The notes beneath the pieces were generated by a model, which was not told where the DNA came from, did not search any database, and saw only the letters and a program-made list of their open reading frames with translations. Shown in pieces: positions 47,448-55,915 of a stretch of 64,000 bases of DNA (position 1 is the first letter of the stretch; every line of letters starts with the position of its first letter). Made by a program: the position numbers and the translations under genes. The DNA comes from JANQOH01 sp965243325 (GTDB lineage Bacteria; Pseudomonadota; Alphaproteobacteria; UBA7887), in contig CBDEUQ010000003.1 of NCBI GenBank assembly GCA_965243325.1, positions 434,001 to 498,000 on the forward strand. The letters are read 5' to 3'.

Positions 47448-49006
47448 ATGCTCGAAGAGGCCCATGCCCTGCCCGACGACATCGCCGCGCTGAAGGCGAT
47501 GGTGCTGGCCTCGCGGGCCGAGCTGGCGGCGCGGGACGCCGAGCTGCGCAACCGCGATCTTCTGATCGGGAAGCTCAGGCACCAGCTTGCGGGTCTGCGC
47601 CGGCAGCGCTTCGGCGCCACGTCCGAAGCTCTCGACCAGCTCGAGCTCGGGCTGGAGGACGAGGAGATCGCGCGGGCGGCCGAGGCGCCGCCTGAGCCGA
47701 CGGCCGCCTCGAAGACGCAGCCGAAGCGCCGTCCCCTGCCGGACCATCTGCCGCGCGAGGAGATGGTCCTCACGCCGGGCGATCGCTGTAGCGCCTGCGG
47801 CAACCGCCTCAAGCGACTCGGCGAGGATGTCGCCGAAGAGCTGGAGTACGTCCCCGGCCGCTTCGTGGTGAAGCGCATCGTCCGTCCGCGCCTGGCCTGC
47901 GGCGGCTGCGAGACGTTCCACCAGGCGCCACTGCCGCCGCGGCCGATCGAGCGCGGCCGTCCGGGTCCCGGGCTTCTGGCGCATGTGCTGGTCTCGAAGT
48001 ACTGCGATCACCTGCCTCTTTACCGCCAGTCCCGCATCTTCGCCCGCGACGGTGTCGAGCTCGACCGCTCGACGCTCGCCGGCTGGGTCGGCAAGGCGAC
48101 GGCGCTGCTGGAGCCCCTGGCCGATGCCATCGGGCGCCATGTGCTGGCCGGCCGGGCCCTGTTCGCCGACGACACCCCGGTCAAGATGCTGGCGCCGGGG
48201 ACCGGCAAGACGGCGACCGGGCGGGCGTGGACCTATGTGCGGGACGAGCGTCCGTGGAACGGCGAGGCGCCGCCGGCGGCCTGGTACCGCTTCTCGGCCG
48301 ACCGCAAGGCGGCGCATCCGAAGGGCCATCTTGAAGGCTTCGCCGGCTGGATGCACTCGGACGGCTATGCCGGGTTCGGCGCGCTGGCCCGCGCCGGTCC
48401 GGTCCGCGAGGTCGCCTGCCTGGCGCATGTGCGACGCAGGCCTGCCCCGGACTTGATCCGGGGTTCTTCGACGTCCATGCCGCCCAGGGCTCGGCGATCG
48501 CCGCCGGGGCGCTGGAACGGATCGCCGCCCTCTACGCCATCGAGAAGGAAGCCCGCGGCCAGCCGCCCGAGCGCCGTGTTGCCATCCGACAAGCCAGGGC
48601 CGAACCACGTCTCGACGAGTTCGAGTGCTGGCTGCAAGCGCAGTTGCCGAAGATCTCCGCCAAGACCCCGCTGGCGGCGGCGATCCGCCATGCGCTCACC
48701 CGGCTCAAGCGCCTCAGGCCCTATCTCGAACACGGCTTCCTGGAGATCGACAACAACCCGCCCGAGCGCGCGATGAGGCCGATCGCGCTCGGCCGCAAGA
48801 ACTATCTCTTCATGGGCTCGACCAGCGGCGGCAGGGCCGCCGCCATCGCCTACACCCTGATCGAGACCGCAAGGCTCAACGAAATCGACCCGCAAGCATG
48901 GCTCGCCCGGATCCTCGAGCGCATCCCCGACTACAAGATCAACCGCGTCGACGAGCTGCTGCCGTGGAACACCGCGCCGGCAGAAGATCGGGAAGCCGAC
49001 GCCTGA
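47448..49006 (+). pseudogene. IS66 TnpC transposase, frameshifted by a palindromic insertion
   Basis: The first 330 residues are normal: coiled-coil N-terminus (AALKAMVLASRAELAARDAE), zinc-binding CSACGNRL...CGGCETF, and LFADDTPVKML with the first catalytic Asp. At 48440-48462 a net 23-bp insertion changes frame within HVRR|FFDVHAAQG. The rest is intact in the new frame, with EIDNNPPERAMRPIALGRKN carrying the catalytic Glu. Without the insertion the gene would encode about 510 residues, normal for TnpC. Product is non-functional unless frameshifted. Confidence 0.85.
48440..48463. repeat. Palindromic insert in IS66 tnpC
   Basis: GCCTGCCCCGGAC, then TTGAT, then CCGGGG. The CCCCGGA/TCCGGGG arms form a hairpin. 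It accounts for the frameshift and resembles the insert at 53024-53046. Confidence 0.75.
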
Positions 49007-49047
49007 ACTCGCCAGGGCAGTCAGACCGGACGTGTGTGGACGCCCCT

Positions 49048-49301
49048 GGTGACGCAAGCATTTTCTTCGGTCGGTTCGGTGCGCGCGGTCAGGTGCTGTC
49101 GTGTGTCCGGCCTCTCTATGCGGCACGTCACACGCCGCGGGCCCTCATGGAGATGCGCGGATCGGGTCCATATCGCTTACGCGAGCTCGAAAGCTCTGCG
49201 TCCGGAGACTGGTTTTCCCGATCCCGTCTCGATCGACCGTTTGCCCTTGCCTTTCCTCAGACCTGCCCGCGTCCCCGACAGCGACCCGCCCGACCGCCCT
49301 C
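49048..49301 (-). ncRNA. Candidate guide (bridge/seek) RNA of the IS1111-type element
   Basis: The non-coding stretch between the transposase stop and the right subterminal repeat is where IS1111-type elements encode the RNA that directs target choice. This stretch is GC-rich with several possible hairpins. I infer the RNA from position only; no guide loops could be assigned by eye. Confidence 0.4.
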
Positions 49302-50324
49302 TCAGGCGGCGGCGGGAGCCCGGTAGCTCTCCTTCTTCGTCATCAGCGCCCAGACGATGCGCGCCATCCGGTTGGCCAGCGCCACGGCGACGAGCATGCG
49401 CGGTTTGCGCGCCAGCATCCTGGCAAGCCATGGGTCGTTCGTCCTGCCGCGCCGAGCCGCCCAGCGAACGACCGCCATGGCGCCCGTGATCAGCAGCCGC
49501 CTCAAGTCACGCTGGCCCATCTTCGATATCTTGCCCAGGCGCGGCTTGCCGCCAGTCGTGTGCTGGCGCGGCACCAGGCCGAGCCAGGCGGCGAAGTCCC
49601 GGCCGCGCCGGAAGGTCTCCATCGGCGGCGCGAAGGACTGGACCGCCATCGCGGTGATCGGCCCGATCCCCGGCACGGTCATCAGACGGCGCGCCTCCTC
49701 GTCCTGCCGGGCCACCGCCCGGATTTCCTCTTCAAGGCCATCGATCTTCTCGCCAAGCCCGGCAATCTGGTTCAGCAGAAGGCCGGCCAGATCGTGGACC
49801 GCGTCCGGCAGATCCAAGTCCGGGTCTTCAAGCGCCGACGCCAAGCGCCCGACATGGGCCGGACCCTGGGGAGCAACGATGCCGAACTCCGCCAGATGAC
49901 CGCGCAAGGCGTTGATGGTCTGGGTGCGCTGGCGTACCAGGAGATCACGCGTGCGGAACAGCATGCCCCGGGCCTGCTGCTCGACGGTCTTCACAGCCAC
50001 AAAACTCATCGTCGGGCGCGATGCTGCCTCGCAGATCGCCTCCGCATCCGCCGCATCGTTCTTCTGTCGCTTGACGTAAGCCTTCACGTAGGCCGGCGGA
50101 ACCAACTGCACCGCATGGCCCAGGCGGCTGATCTCGCGGCCCCAATGGTGCGCACCGCCGCAGGCTTCCATCGCGACTGTGCAGGGCTGCTGCGAGACCA
50201 GAAACCCCAGCACCTTCGCCCGGCTCAGCTTCTTCCGGAACGCGACCGATCCATCGGGCCGCGCGCCGTGAAGCTGAAAGCTGTTCTTCGCGAGATCGAT
50301 CCCGATCATGCTAACCTGTTCCAT
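49302..50324 (-). CDS. IS110-family transposase (IS1111-type)
   Basis: 340 residues. N-terminal RuvC-like DEDD domain: MIGIDLAKNSF (first Asp, D10), CTVAMEACGGAHHWG (Glu), KRQKNDAADAEAICEA (Asp-x-x-Asp). The C-terminal transposase_20 region reads LMTVPGIGPITAMAVQSF and ends with the conserved serine region (LGKISKMGQRDLRRLL). Intact and of normal length. The ATG at 50324 lies in a third copy of the subterminal repeat. Confidence 0.94.
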   Translation of the reverse strand: MEQVSMIGIDLAKNSFQLHGARPDGSVAFRKKLSRAKVLGFLVSQQPCTVAMEACGGAHHWGREISRLGHAVQLVPPAYVKAYVKRQKNDAADAEAICEAASRPTMSFVAVKTVEQQARGMLFRTRDLLVRQRTQTINALRGHLAEFGIVAPQGPAHVGRLASALEDPDLDLPDAVHDLAGLLLNQIAGLGEKIDGLEEEIRAVARQDEEARRLMTVPGIGPITAMAVQSFAPPMETFRRGRDFAAWLGLVPRQHTTGGKPRLGKISKMGQRDLRRLLITGAMAVVRWAARRGRTNDPWLARMLARKPRMLVAVALANRMARIVWALMTKKESYRAPAAA

Positions 50325-50669
50325 GGACGCCCCTTTCCTCTCTTGGCGTTTACGACACCGCCAACTTGGCACATTGCGATGCCGTCGGGAGGGGCGTCCA
50401 CTCCATCGCTTACGTTCGGAAAGCGCAATTTACATCAAGGAGCGCCGGCTATCGCTTAGAGACCCGCCGCGGCTAACGATTTCCGCGATTTCTTACGGAC
50501 GTTGGAACGGTCGACGAATTGTAGACCGCGGGTAGATACAAACGATCCCGCGCTCCCCAGCAAACTATTCGCAAAGTAACGGAGCATGAAGCCATGGAAG
50601 AAAAGCCTTCTAGGACAGCCGGCGATCACATAGAATAGACAGAGCCCACCACCTCCAGGACCCAACTGC
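50325..50669. other. 345-bp gap: IS end, possible IS66 terminus, and low-GC leader
   Basis: To 50401 it is the left end of the IS1111-type element. ATCGCTTAC at 50404-50413 may be the IS66 end. From about 50430 base composition drops to that of the following ATPase gene, so the rest is probably that gene's promoter region. Confidence 0.5.
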
Positions 50670-52544
50670 ATGTACACAAAAAGACTCCAGTTAGTCAACT
50701 ACGGTCCCATCGAGCGATTGGATATCGCCTTCCCGTTTTCACAGGACACTCCACGACCTATTGTTTTTGTTGGTGAAAATGGATCCGGGAAAAGCATTGT
50801 CCTTTCATATATAGTTAACGGCCTGCTGTTAGCAAAGTCCTTGGCGTTTTCCGAAACACCCGAAGTCGAGCAAGGAAAAGTATACAAACTACGAAGTTCC
50901 TCATACATCAAGACGGGTGAGGAAGGATACTTCGCCCGAGTAGACTTTGAAGACGGATTTCACTTCGGTGAGATACGCACGCGCAATGCGAAAGAGTCTT
51001 ACGCCACTATACCCTCCGAATTCATGTGCTCAGACGCAGAGAAAGCATGGGATTCAATGGAGAGCTCCAAGAATGATTCAATTCACTCAAACATTGACCG
51101 GCGAGCGACTGAGAAGTTATCGGGATTGTTTTCAAAAAATTGTGTTCTGCATATTCCCGCAAACAGGTTCGAAGAACCAGCTTGGCTGAATCAGGACAAC
51201 CTTACATCAAGAGCCAAGTACATGGATCTCAGCCACATAGTTGGGCACACAAATCGTAGAGTAATAAGTTATTCTCCCCTCCGAGATATCCAGAATTGGT
51301 TGTTCGAGATAGCGTATGACCGTGCGGCTTTCGAAGTCCAGACGGGGCGCTTGGCCAATCTTGCCGTTCGAGCGACAGACAATACCTACACTCCTTTACC
51401 GCCGGAACTTCCATTGTTTTTTGGATATCAAGGACCAGCGACTAGGACTTACGAGCTCGTGTTGTCAGTAATTCGGCAGGCGTTGAAATTAGACAGCACA
51501 GGGAGGCTAGGAATAGGCTCTAGAGCAGACCGTGTTGTATCGATAATGCGGGCCGAAAGACAATTGGTTCACAATCTGTTTCATCTCTCAAGTGGCGAGA
51601 CTTCTCTTATTTCTATGTTCTTGTCCATATTGAGAGATTTTGACTTTTGCAATGTCGGCATCCAGGAACCGAAATCAGTTAGGGGAATAGCAGTCATCGA
51701 TGAAATTGATTTGCACCTACACTCTGTTCATCAGTACGAGATACTACCGGCACTAATTTCCATGTTTCCCAATGTTCAGTTTGTGGTAACCAGCCATTCT
51801 CCTCTTTTTGTTCTCGGGCTGAATAACGCATTGGGGAAAGACGGATTCGACCTGTACCTATTGCCGGGAGGAAAACAGATTGAACCTGAAGAGTTCGGGG
51901 AATTCGAAGAAGCATATCATGCTTTTCGAAGTACTAGAACATACATATCTGATGTTCGTGCGGCTGTCGAGGAGGCTGATAAACCCATAGTGTTTGTCGA
52001 TGGCAGTACCGATGTAAAGTATTTAACGCGTGCGTCGGAAGTATTGGGTTATCAGCACGAATTGAGCCAGGTTGAACTAAAGGCTGGCGGTGGAGACGCG
52101 AATCTGAAAAGTGTGTGGAATGCGCTAAAGAGTCCCGCGATCCGTGGTCTCATTCAACATATGGTGGTTTTGGTCCACGACTGTGACAGTAGCGTCGGTG
52201 ATGTTGACGGGGATAAGGTTGTTCGACGAAGGATTCCGTTGATCGATGAACATCCGATTATGGAGGGAATTGAGAATTTGTTTTCTCAGAAGACTATTGA
52301 ACGGGCGAGGACGCATAAGGCAGCATTTATCGACATCGATCCCGCTCGAATAAAGACAGTAAGGGGTAAGGGCATTGAGGTACCTGAAAGATGGACGGTA
52401 AATGAAGATGAAAAGACGAATCTTTGCAATTGGATATGTGATAATGGCTCCGTAGAGGACTTCGATAGTTTTCGAATGTTGTTCGACCAATTGGCCGAAG
52501 TTGCAGGTCTATTTCCTCCAAAATCTGAGGAATCGACCTCGTAA
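50670..52544 (+). CDS. AAA ATPase with TOPRIM-like C-terminus (OLD/PARIS-like), candidate defence protein
   Basis: 624 residues, from DNA of much lower GC content and different codon use than all flanking genes, so recently acquired. Walker A GENGSGKS (35-42), ABC signature LSSGE (306-310), Walker B VIDEID (342-347), H-loop TSHSP (374-378): an SMC/RecF-type AAA. Beyond 430, IVFVDGSTDVKYL and VVLVHDCDSS resemble the TOPRIM core of OLD nucleases and of AriB, though the first acidic residue is Asp (444) not Glu. ATPase plus TOPRIM in one chain is a common design of phage-defence nucleases. Defence role is inference; no second gene accompanies it. Confidence 0.78.
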   Translation: MYTKRLQLVNYGPIERLDIAFPFSQDTPRPIVFVGENGSGKSIVLSYIVNGLLLAKSLAFSETPEVEQGKVYKLRSSSYIKTGEEGYFARVDFEDGFHFGEIRTRNAKESYATIPSEFMCSDAEKAWDSMESSKNDSIHSNIDRRATEKLSGLFSKNCVLHIPANRFEEPAWLNQDNLTSRAKYMDLSHIVGHTNRRVISYSPLRDIQNWLFEIAYDRAAFEVQTGRLANLAVRATDNTYTPLPPELPLFFGYQGPATRTYELVLSVIRQALKLDSTGRLGIGSRADRVVSIMRAERQLVHNLFHLSSGETSLISMFLSILRDFDFCNVGIQEPKSVRGIAVIDEIDLHLHSVHQYEILPALISMFPNVQFVVTSHSPLFVLGLNNALGKDGFDLYLLPGGKQIEPEEFGEFEEAYHAFRSTRTYISDVRAAVEEADKPIVFVDGSTDVKYLTRASEVLGYQHELSQVELKAGGGDANLKSVWNALKSPAIRGLIQHMVVLVHDCDSSVGDVDGDKVVRRRIPLIDEHPIMEGIENLFSQKTIERARTHKAAFIDIDPARIKTVRGKGIEVPERWTVNEDEKTNLCNWICDNGSVEDFDSFRMLFDQLAEVAGLFPPKSEESTS

Positions 52545-52604
52545 GGCGCCGATGTTCCCTCGTTTCGCCACCAACCCGATCTGGGAAGTTGCTACGTGGC
52601 GCGG

Positions 52605-53710
52605 CTAGTGGATTGATTCCAACGTTTGGAACCCTCGGTTTCTCGCGGCGATGATGTCGTCGGGGTCCGCGATCCAGACGAAGGGCTTTGCCTCTGTCCG
52701 GTTGTGCTCGTCGATGAAGCGCTGGATGGCGTCGCGGAGTTCGTCGACGGAGCGGAACACGCCGTGCTTGAGCCGCCGGCGCGTCAGCTTGGCGAAGAAG
52801 CCTTCGACGGCGTTGAGCCACGAGCACGAGGTCGGGGTGAAGTGGAAGGTCCATCGCGGGTGCTTCTCGAGCCATGCCCGGACCGCCTTGTGCTTGTGGG
52901 CGGCGTAGTTGTCGAGGATGGCATGGATCGGCGTCCCGGCGGCGACCGTGCGGTCGATGCGGTCGAGAAAGCGCACGAACTCCTCGTGCCGGTGGCGGGC
53001 GCTGTGCTGCGAGACCACCGTTCCCCCGGACGGGTCCGGGGCGGGCTATCAAGCACGTGGAGGGCAGCGAACAGCGTCGTCGTGCCGTGCCGCTTGTAGT
53101 CGTGGGTCATGGTGGCGCCGCACCCCTTCTTCAGCGGCAGCCCGGGCTGCGTGCGGTCGAGCGCCTGGATCTGCGACTTCTCGTCGATCGACAGCACCGC
53201 CGCATGCGCCGGCGGCTCCACGTACAGGCCGACGATGTCGCGCACCTTGTCGACGAAGGCCGGATCGGTCGACAGTTTGAACTGCCGCCAGCGGTGCGGC
53301 GTAAGGCCGTGCGCCTGCCAGATCGTGCGCACCGTCGAGGCGGCCACGCCCGCGGCCTTCGCCATCGCCCGCAGTGTCCAGTGCGTCGCCTCGCCCGTCG
53401 GCGGCGTCTGCGTCAGGCGTACGATCGTCGCAACCCGTGCGGGCGACAAAGGCTTCCGGCCGGGAGGCCGTGTCTTGTCTCGCAGAAGCCCGTCGACGCC
53501 CTCTTCCATGAAGCGTTCTTGCCAGCGCCAGACGCACGTCTTCGACTTCCCCGTCGCCGCCATGATCGCCATCGTCCCCAGACCGTCGGCGCTGGCCAGG
53601 ACGATCCGCGCCCGCCACACGTGCTTCTGCGCGCTGTTGCGGTCCTCAACGGTCGCCCGCAAGCGGGCGCGATCCTCCGCCGAAACCGTAAACGAAACCC
53701 CAAGATGCAT
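52605..53710 (-). pseudogene. IS630-family transposase, frameshifted by a palindromic insertion
   Basis: N-terminal helix-turn-helix (ATGKSKTCVWRWQERFMEEG) and first catalytic region (HAAVLSIDEKSQIQALDRTQ) are in one frame to TTTLFAALHVLD. There a 23-bp insert shifts to a second frame that carries the rest: SQHSARHRHEEFVRFLDRID, ILDNYAAHKHKAV, and SWLNAVEGFFAKLTRR with the last Glu. Removing the insert restores one 360-residue protein of normal length. The ATG at 53710 is the family start. Confidence 0.88.
53024..53046. repeat. Palindromic insert in the IS630 transposase
   Basis: Minus strand: GCCCGCCCCGGACC, then CG, then TCCGGGG. It interrupts the codon run at LHVLD|GTVVSQ and is the same length (23 bp) and general sequence as the IS66 insert. 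Confidence 0.75.
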
Positions 53711-53947
53711 CGAAATTGCTCCGCAACAAATCAAAAGCAATACAGGCCTCTTCCATCAAGTGCATTCCACTAGTACTATAGTTGCGAGTTTGTGCAAATG
53801 GTGATTTATTCCGTTTGGCCTTCTCAGAGGATGGATGGAATGAGCGTTGCGGAGTGATAAATAGTAAAGGAAAAAACAGCTTCGGAGAGAGGAAAACCAG
53901 CACAAGTGTGGGCGGAAATCGTCTGAGGTGGGTATCGGCGAGGTGGA

Positions 53948-54511
53948 TTACTGGCTCAGTTTGCTTCGCAGCGTGACCGAAAAGACCGCCTCGCTTTGGG
54001 CCTTCTGCTGCGGGTGTCCCGTCATTTCGCGTTTGATTGCGGCGCGCAGGCCATTGATGAGGGCTGCGCCGTGACGCAACTGACCCTCGATTCCCAGTAA
54101 TTCCTCCAGCATTGCACGTCTCCCAACTTCGCTTCCTAGCGCTTCGGACCGCGCCAGGAAGTACCGGTGCACAAGGAAGTTTCGCTGCTTTCTGGCCGCG
54201 TCGAGGAACTCCGGCACCCAGTCATCCATTTCTTCCACGAACTGCTTTTTGAAGAGATGCAGCAGTTGCCCGGTGGTCATCTTGTCGAGGGCGGCAATCG
54301 GGTGGTCGGGAGCGAGAAGCTCGTTGAGCAGTGCGAGTAGACTGGCCAGCACTTCTTCGAACAGCTGAGCGTGCTGAGCAGCGGATCCATAGCAGGCGAA
54401 GACCGCGTTAAGCTGGCCCTCCTCGGTCTCCAGCATCTCCAGAGATCGCTTGGAGTAGCCGCGCTCGCTGAATTCGGCATCAGCGCTGTCACCGTTGCCA
54501 TGATCGGTCAT
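53948..54511 (-). CDS. HEPN-like helical protein (Rx4H)
   Basis: 187 residues, nearly all helical. KMTTGQLLHLFKKQF followed by FLDAARKQRNFLVHRYFL contains R110-N-F-L-V-H115, the Rx4-6H signature of HEPN ribonucleases, in a family of small proteins often seen near toxin or defence genes. No obvious antitoxin partner lies beside it. Its promoter side faces the toxin-antitoxin remnant. RNase activity is not shown by sequence alone. Confidence 0.6.
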   Translation of the reverse strand: MTDHGNGDSADAEFSERGYSKRSLEMLETEEGQLNAVFACYGSAAQHAQLFEEVLASLLALLNELLAPDHPIAALDKMTTGQLLHLFKKQFVEEMDDWVPEFLDAARKQRNFLVHRYFLARSEALGSEVGRRAMLEELLGIEGQLRHGAALINGLRAAIKREMTGHPQQKAQSEAVFSVTLRSKLSQ

Positions 54512-54749
54512 CGCTTATTTCTGCCTCGTGGAAAGTGCCCGTCGTCGGATCGTTGGGTGGCGCCAAGACTATCGATCCCCAATATGGCGGCGACCACGCC
54601 AAATCTGTCCGCCGCCTCGGTCGCAACCGGGACAACTGGAAGCCGCGCTCTACACGCAGCGTTTGCGGACCTTCGTGGTCCCACCCCTCCACCGTGCCAC
54701 CTGCAATTGGACCCGGATCGTCCGCGCACTGGCGAGGACGCATCCTCCG
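54512..54749. other. 238-bp stretch without recognised gene
   Basis: Contains only short biased frames. It separates the HEPN-like gene from the toxin-antitoxin remnant. Confidence 0.4.
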
Positions 54750-54878
54750 TCAACTGTCAAGTCTCTCCTGGGCATCCGACGAGATCACCTCCGCCAGAAG
54801 CTCCGACGCCGACTTGTCGTAGGTAACGCGCCACCGATCGATGATGTGGCGACCCAGAACGAGCCGCGCCGGCGTCAT
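54750..54878 (-). pseudogene. Toxin gene remnant
   Basis: About 42 codons. MTPARLVL is the usual opening of PIN-family toxins placed after such antitoxins, but the DTN that should follow is missing and the sequence then reads ASELLAEVISSDAQERLD. An internal deletion is likely. The ATG overlaps the antitoxin stop as ATGA. Confidence 0.4.
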
Positions 54879-55108
54879 CCGCCAGACCGCGCCCAGGATA
54901 CCGCATCGGCGACATCGGCCTCGGAGAGGCCGATTTCGGCGAGCTTCGCGCGCACGGCGCCGGCGCGATTCACGCGCACTGGAGTCAGCACGATGCGCCC
55001 GTTCTCGGCCGTGACGTCGAACTATTCGGTCGCCTCCACAGCGGCCACGGCAGCCTTGGGCAAGGTCAACTGATTCTTGGACGTCAGCTTGGCCAACATG
55101 GTCTTCAT
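54875..55108 (-). pseudogene. AbrB/SpoVT-type antitoxin with a nonsense codon
   Basis: MKTMLAKLTSKNQLTLPKAA is a clear swapped-hairpin AbrB antitoxin N-terminus. Codon 29 is TAG where relatives have Tyr (ATE-stop-FDVTAENG). The frame is otherwise intact to IGLSEADVADAV and its own TGA at codon 78. A single base change explains the stop. Confidence 0.75.
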
Positions 55109-55159
55109 CCGCATTCCGGGACGCAGAGAGACATTACATCCCCGACCCCGTGCCGCAAA

Positions 55160-55425
55160 GGGCGCTCAAGGTGGCACGCCCGTACCCGCACCTCTCCCCC
55201 GCACACACTGGAAACCCCTGCCGCGCGGCCCCGGCATCGCGCCGTCCGTAGCACTTGGCGACCGCGCGCCTCGCAGGCGCACGTTTCGTCCACACACCGA
55301 ATGGCCGGCGCCCAGCGGCCGGGCGGACTCCGGCGGCGGTGCTCGAGGACCACTGGAAAGCCGACGGCACCACGCGGGTGCCGCCGGCACTCCGCCCCTG
55401 CATGAACGACGGCGCGTCGACCGAC
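55160..55425 (+). pseudogene. Decayed partial copy of serS (leader plus last 50 codons)
   Basis: 55190-55260 matches the serS leader (ACACTGGAAACCCC, then GCCGCGCGGC and GCATCG). It joins directly to a degraded serS 3' end: ARFVHTPNGRRPAAGRTPAA, then VLEDHWKADGT and ALRPCMN, against VGFVHTLNGSGLAVGRT, VLENHQNADGT and ALRPYMN of serS at 60990-61130. The catalytic core is deleted. Confidence 0.78.
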
Positions 55426-55429
55426 GCCA

Positions 55430-55910
55430 ACACGCTGCGATGTCCGCCGGGCGCGCCATTTCCGGCCAACGGCAGGGCTTGATCAGGAGGCCGGGCGACG
55501 ATCACGCGTTCAGAATTGTCGTCGAGGCCAGGGCGACGGCCGCGACGGGCCCTGCCCGGGCGCGCACCGACCGGGACTCCGCCGTCGAAGGGACAGCCCG
55601 CTTGGGCCAGCACGGAATCGCGACAGAGGGCAATTCGTGGTACTTGGTTCGCGAGCGGCGGAGCGAACTGCCGAGGACTTCCAGGGCGTCAGCGAGGAGT
55701 CGGACAACGGCACGCATGAAGGAGGCGGGAATGGCCGGTCGTCCGCCGGCGCGCGCCGGACCGCACAGGGTCACGGCAAGGACCGCGGCCGCCGGCGGGT
55801 TCGGGACGTTCGGCGGGAAGACACTTCCACCCTTCCCGCCGCAGGAATGCGGAACTCGCGTCGACGCCACCGGATACGTCACAGGACGACCGGATCCCGC
55901 AGCAAGGAGA
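55430..55910. other. About 480 bp without a convincing gene, upstream of dctP
   Basis: Frames here are biased and lack family signatures. The right part holds an inverted repeat (55811-55841) and presumably the dctPQM promoter. Confidence 0.45.
55811..55841. promoter_or_regulatory. 10-bp perfect inverted repeat before dctP
   Basis: CGGCGGGAAG (55811-55820) and CTTCCCGCCG (55832-55841) with an 11-base gap, 75 bp before the dctP start. It could be a regulator's operator or an RNA hairpin; no T run follows. Confidence 0.5.
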
Positions 55911-55915
55911 AGGGC

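Larger units (their letters stand above)
47212..49035 (+). mobile_element. IS66-family element, left-truncated and inactive
   Basis: Carries the tnpB remnant and a frameshifted tnpC; tnpA and the left end are absent. Its right end was probably hit by the IS1111-type element, since ATCGCTTAC beyond 50401 resembles an IS66 terminus (CGCTTAC). That boundary is inference. Confidence 0.65.
49036..50401 (-). mobile_element. IS110-family element, IS1111-type
   Basis: Bounded by 12-bp subterminal inverted repeats: GTGGACGCCCCT at 49036-49047 and its complement at 50390-50401. IS1111-type members of IS110 carry such repeats, while classic IS110 does not. A third TGGACGCCCCT occurs at 50324-50334, overlapping the start codon. 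The element has a 66-bp 5' non-coding part and a 265-bp 3' part, the layout of IS1111 types. The transposase is intact, so it may be active. Confidence 0.75.
52605..53772 (-). mobile_element. IS630-family element
   Basis: Ends are marked by CTAGTGGA (52605-52612) and its complement TCCACTAG (53765-53772), with the transposase stop inside the left repeat. It lies within the low-GC island: composition to its right (53775-53930) is again AT-rich like the ATPase gene. The exact TA target pair could not be assigned. Confidence 0.6.
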
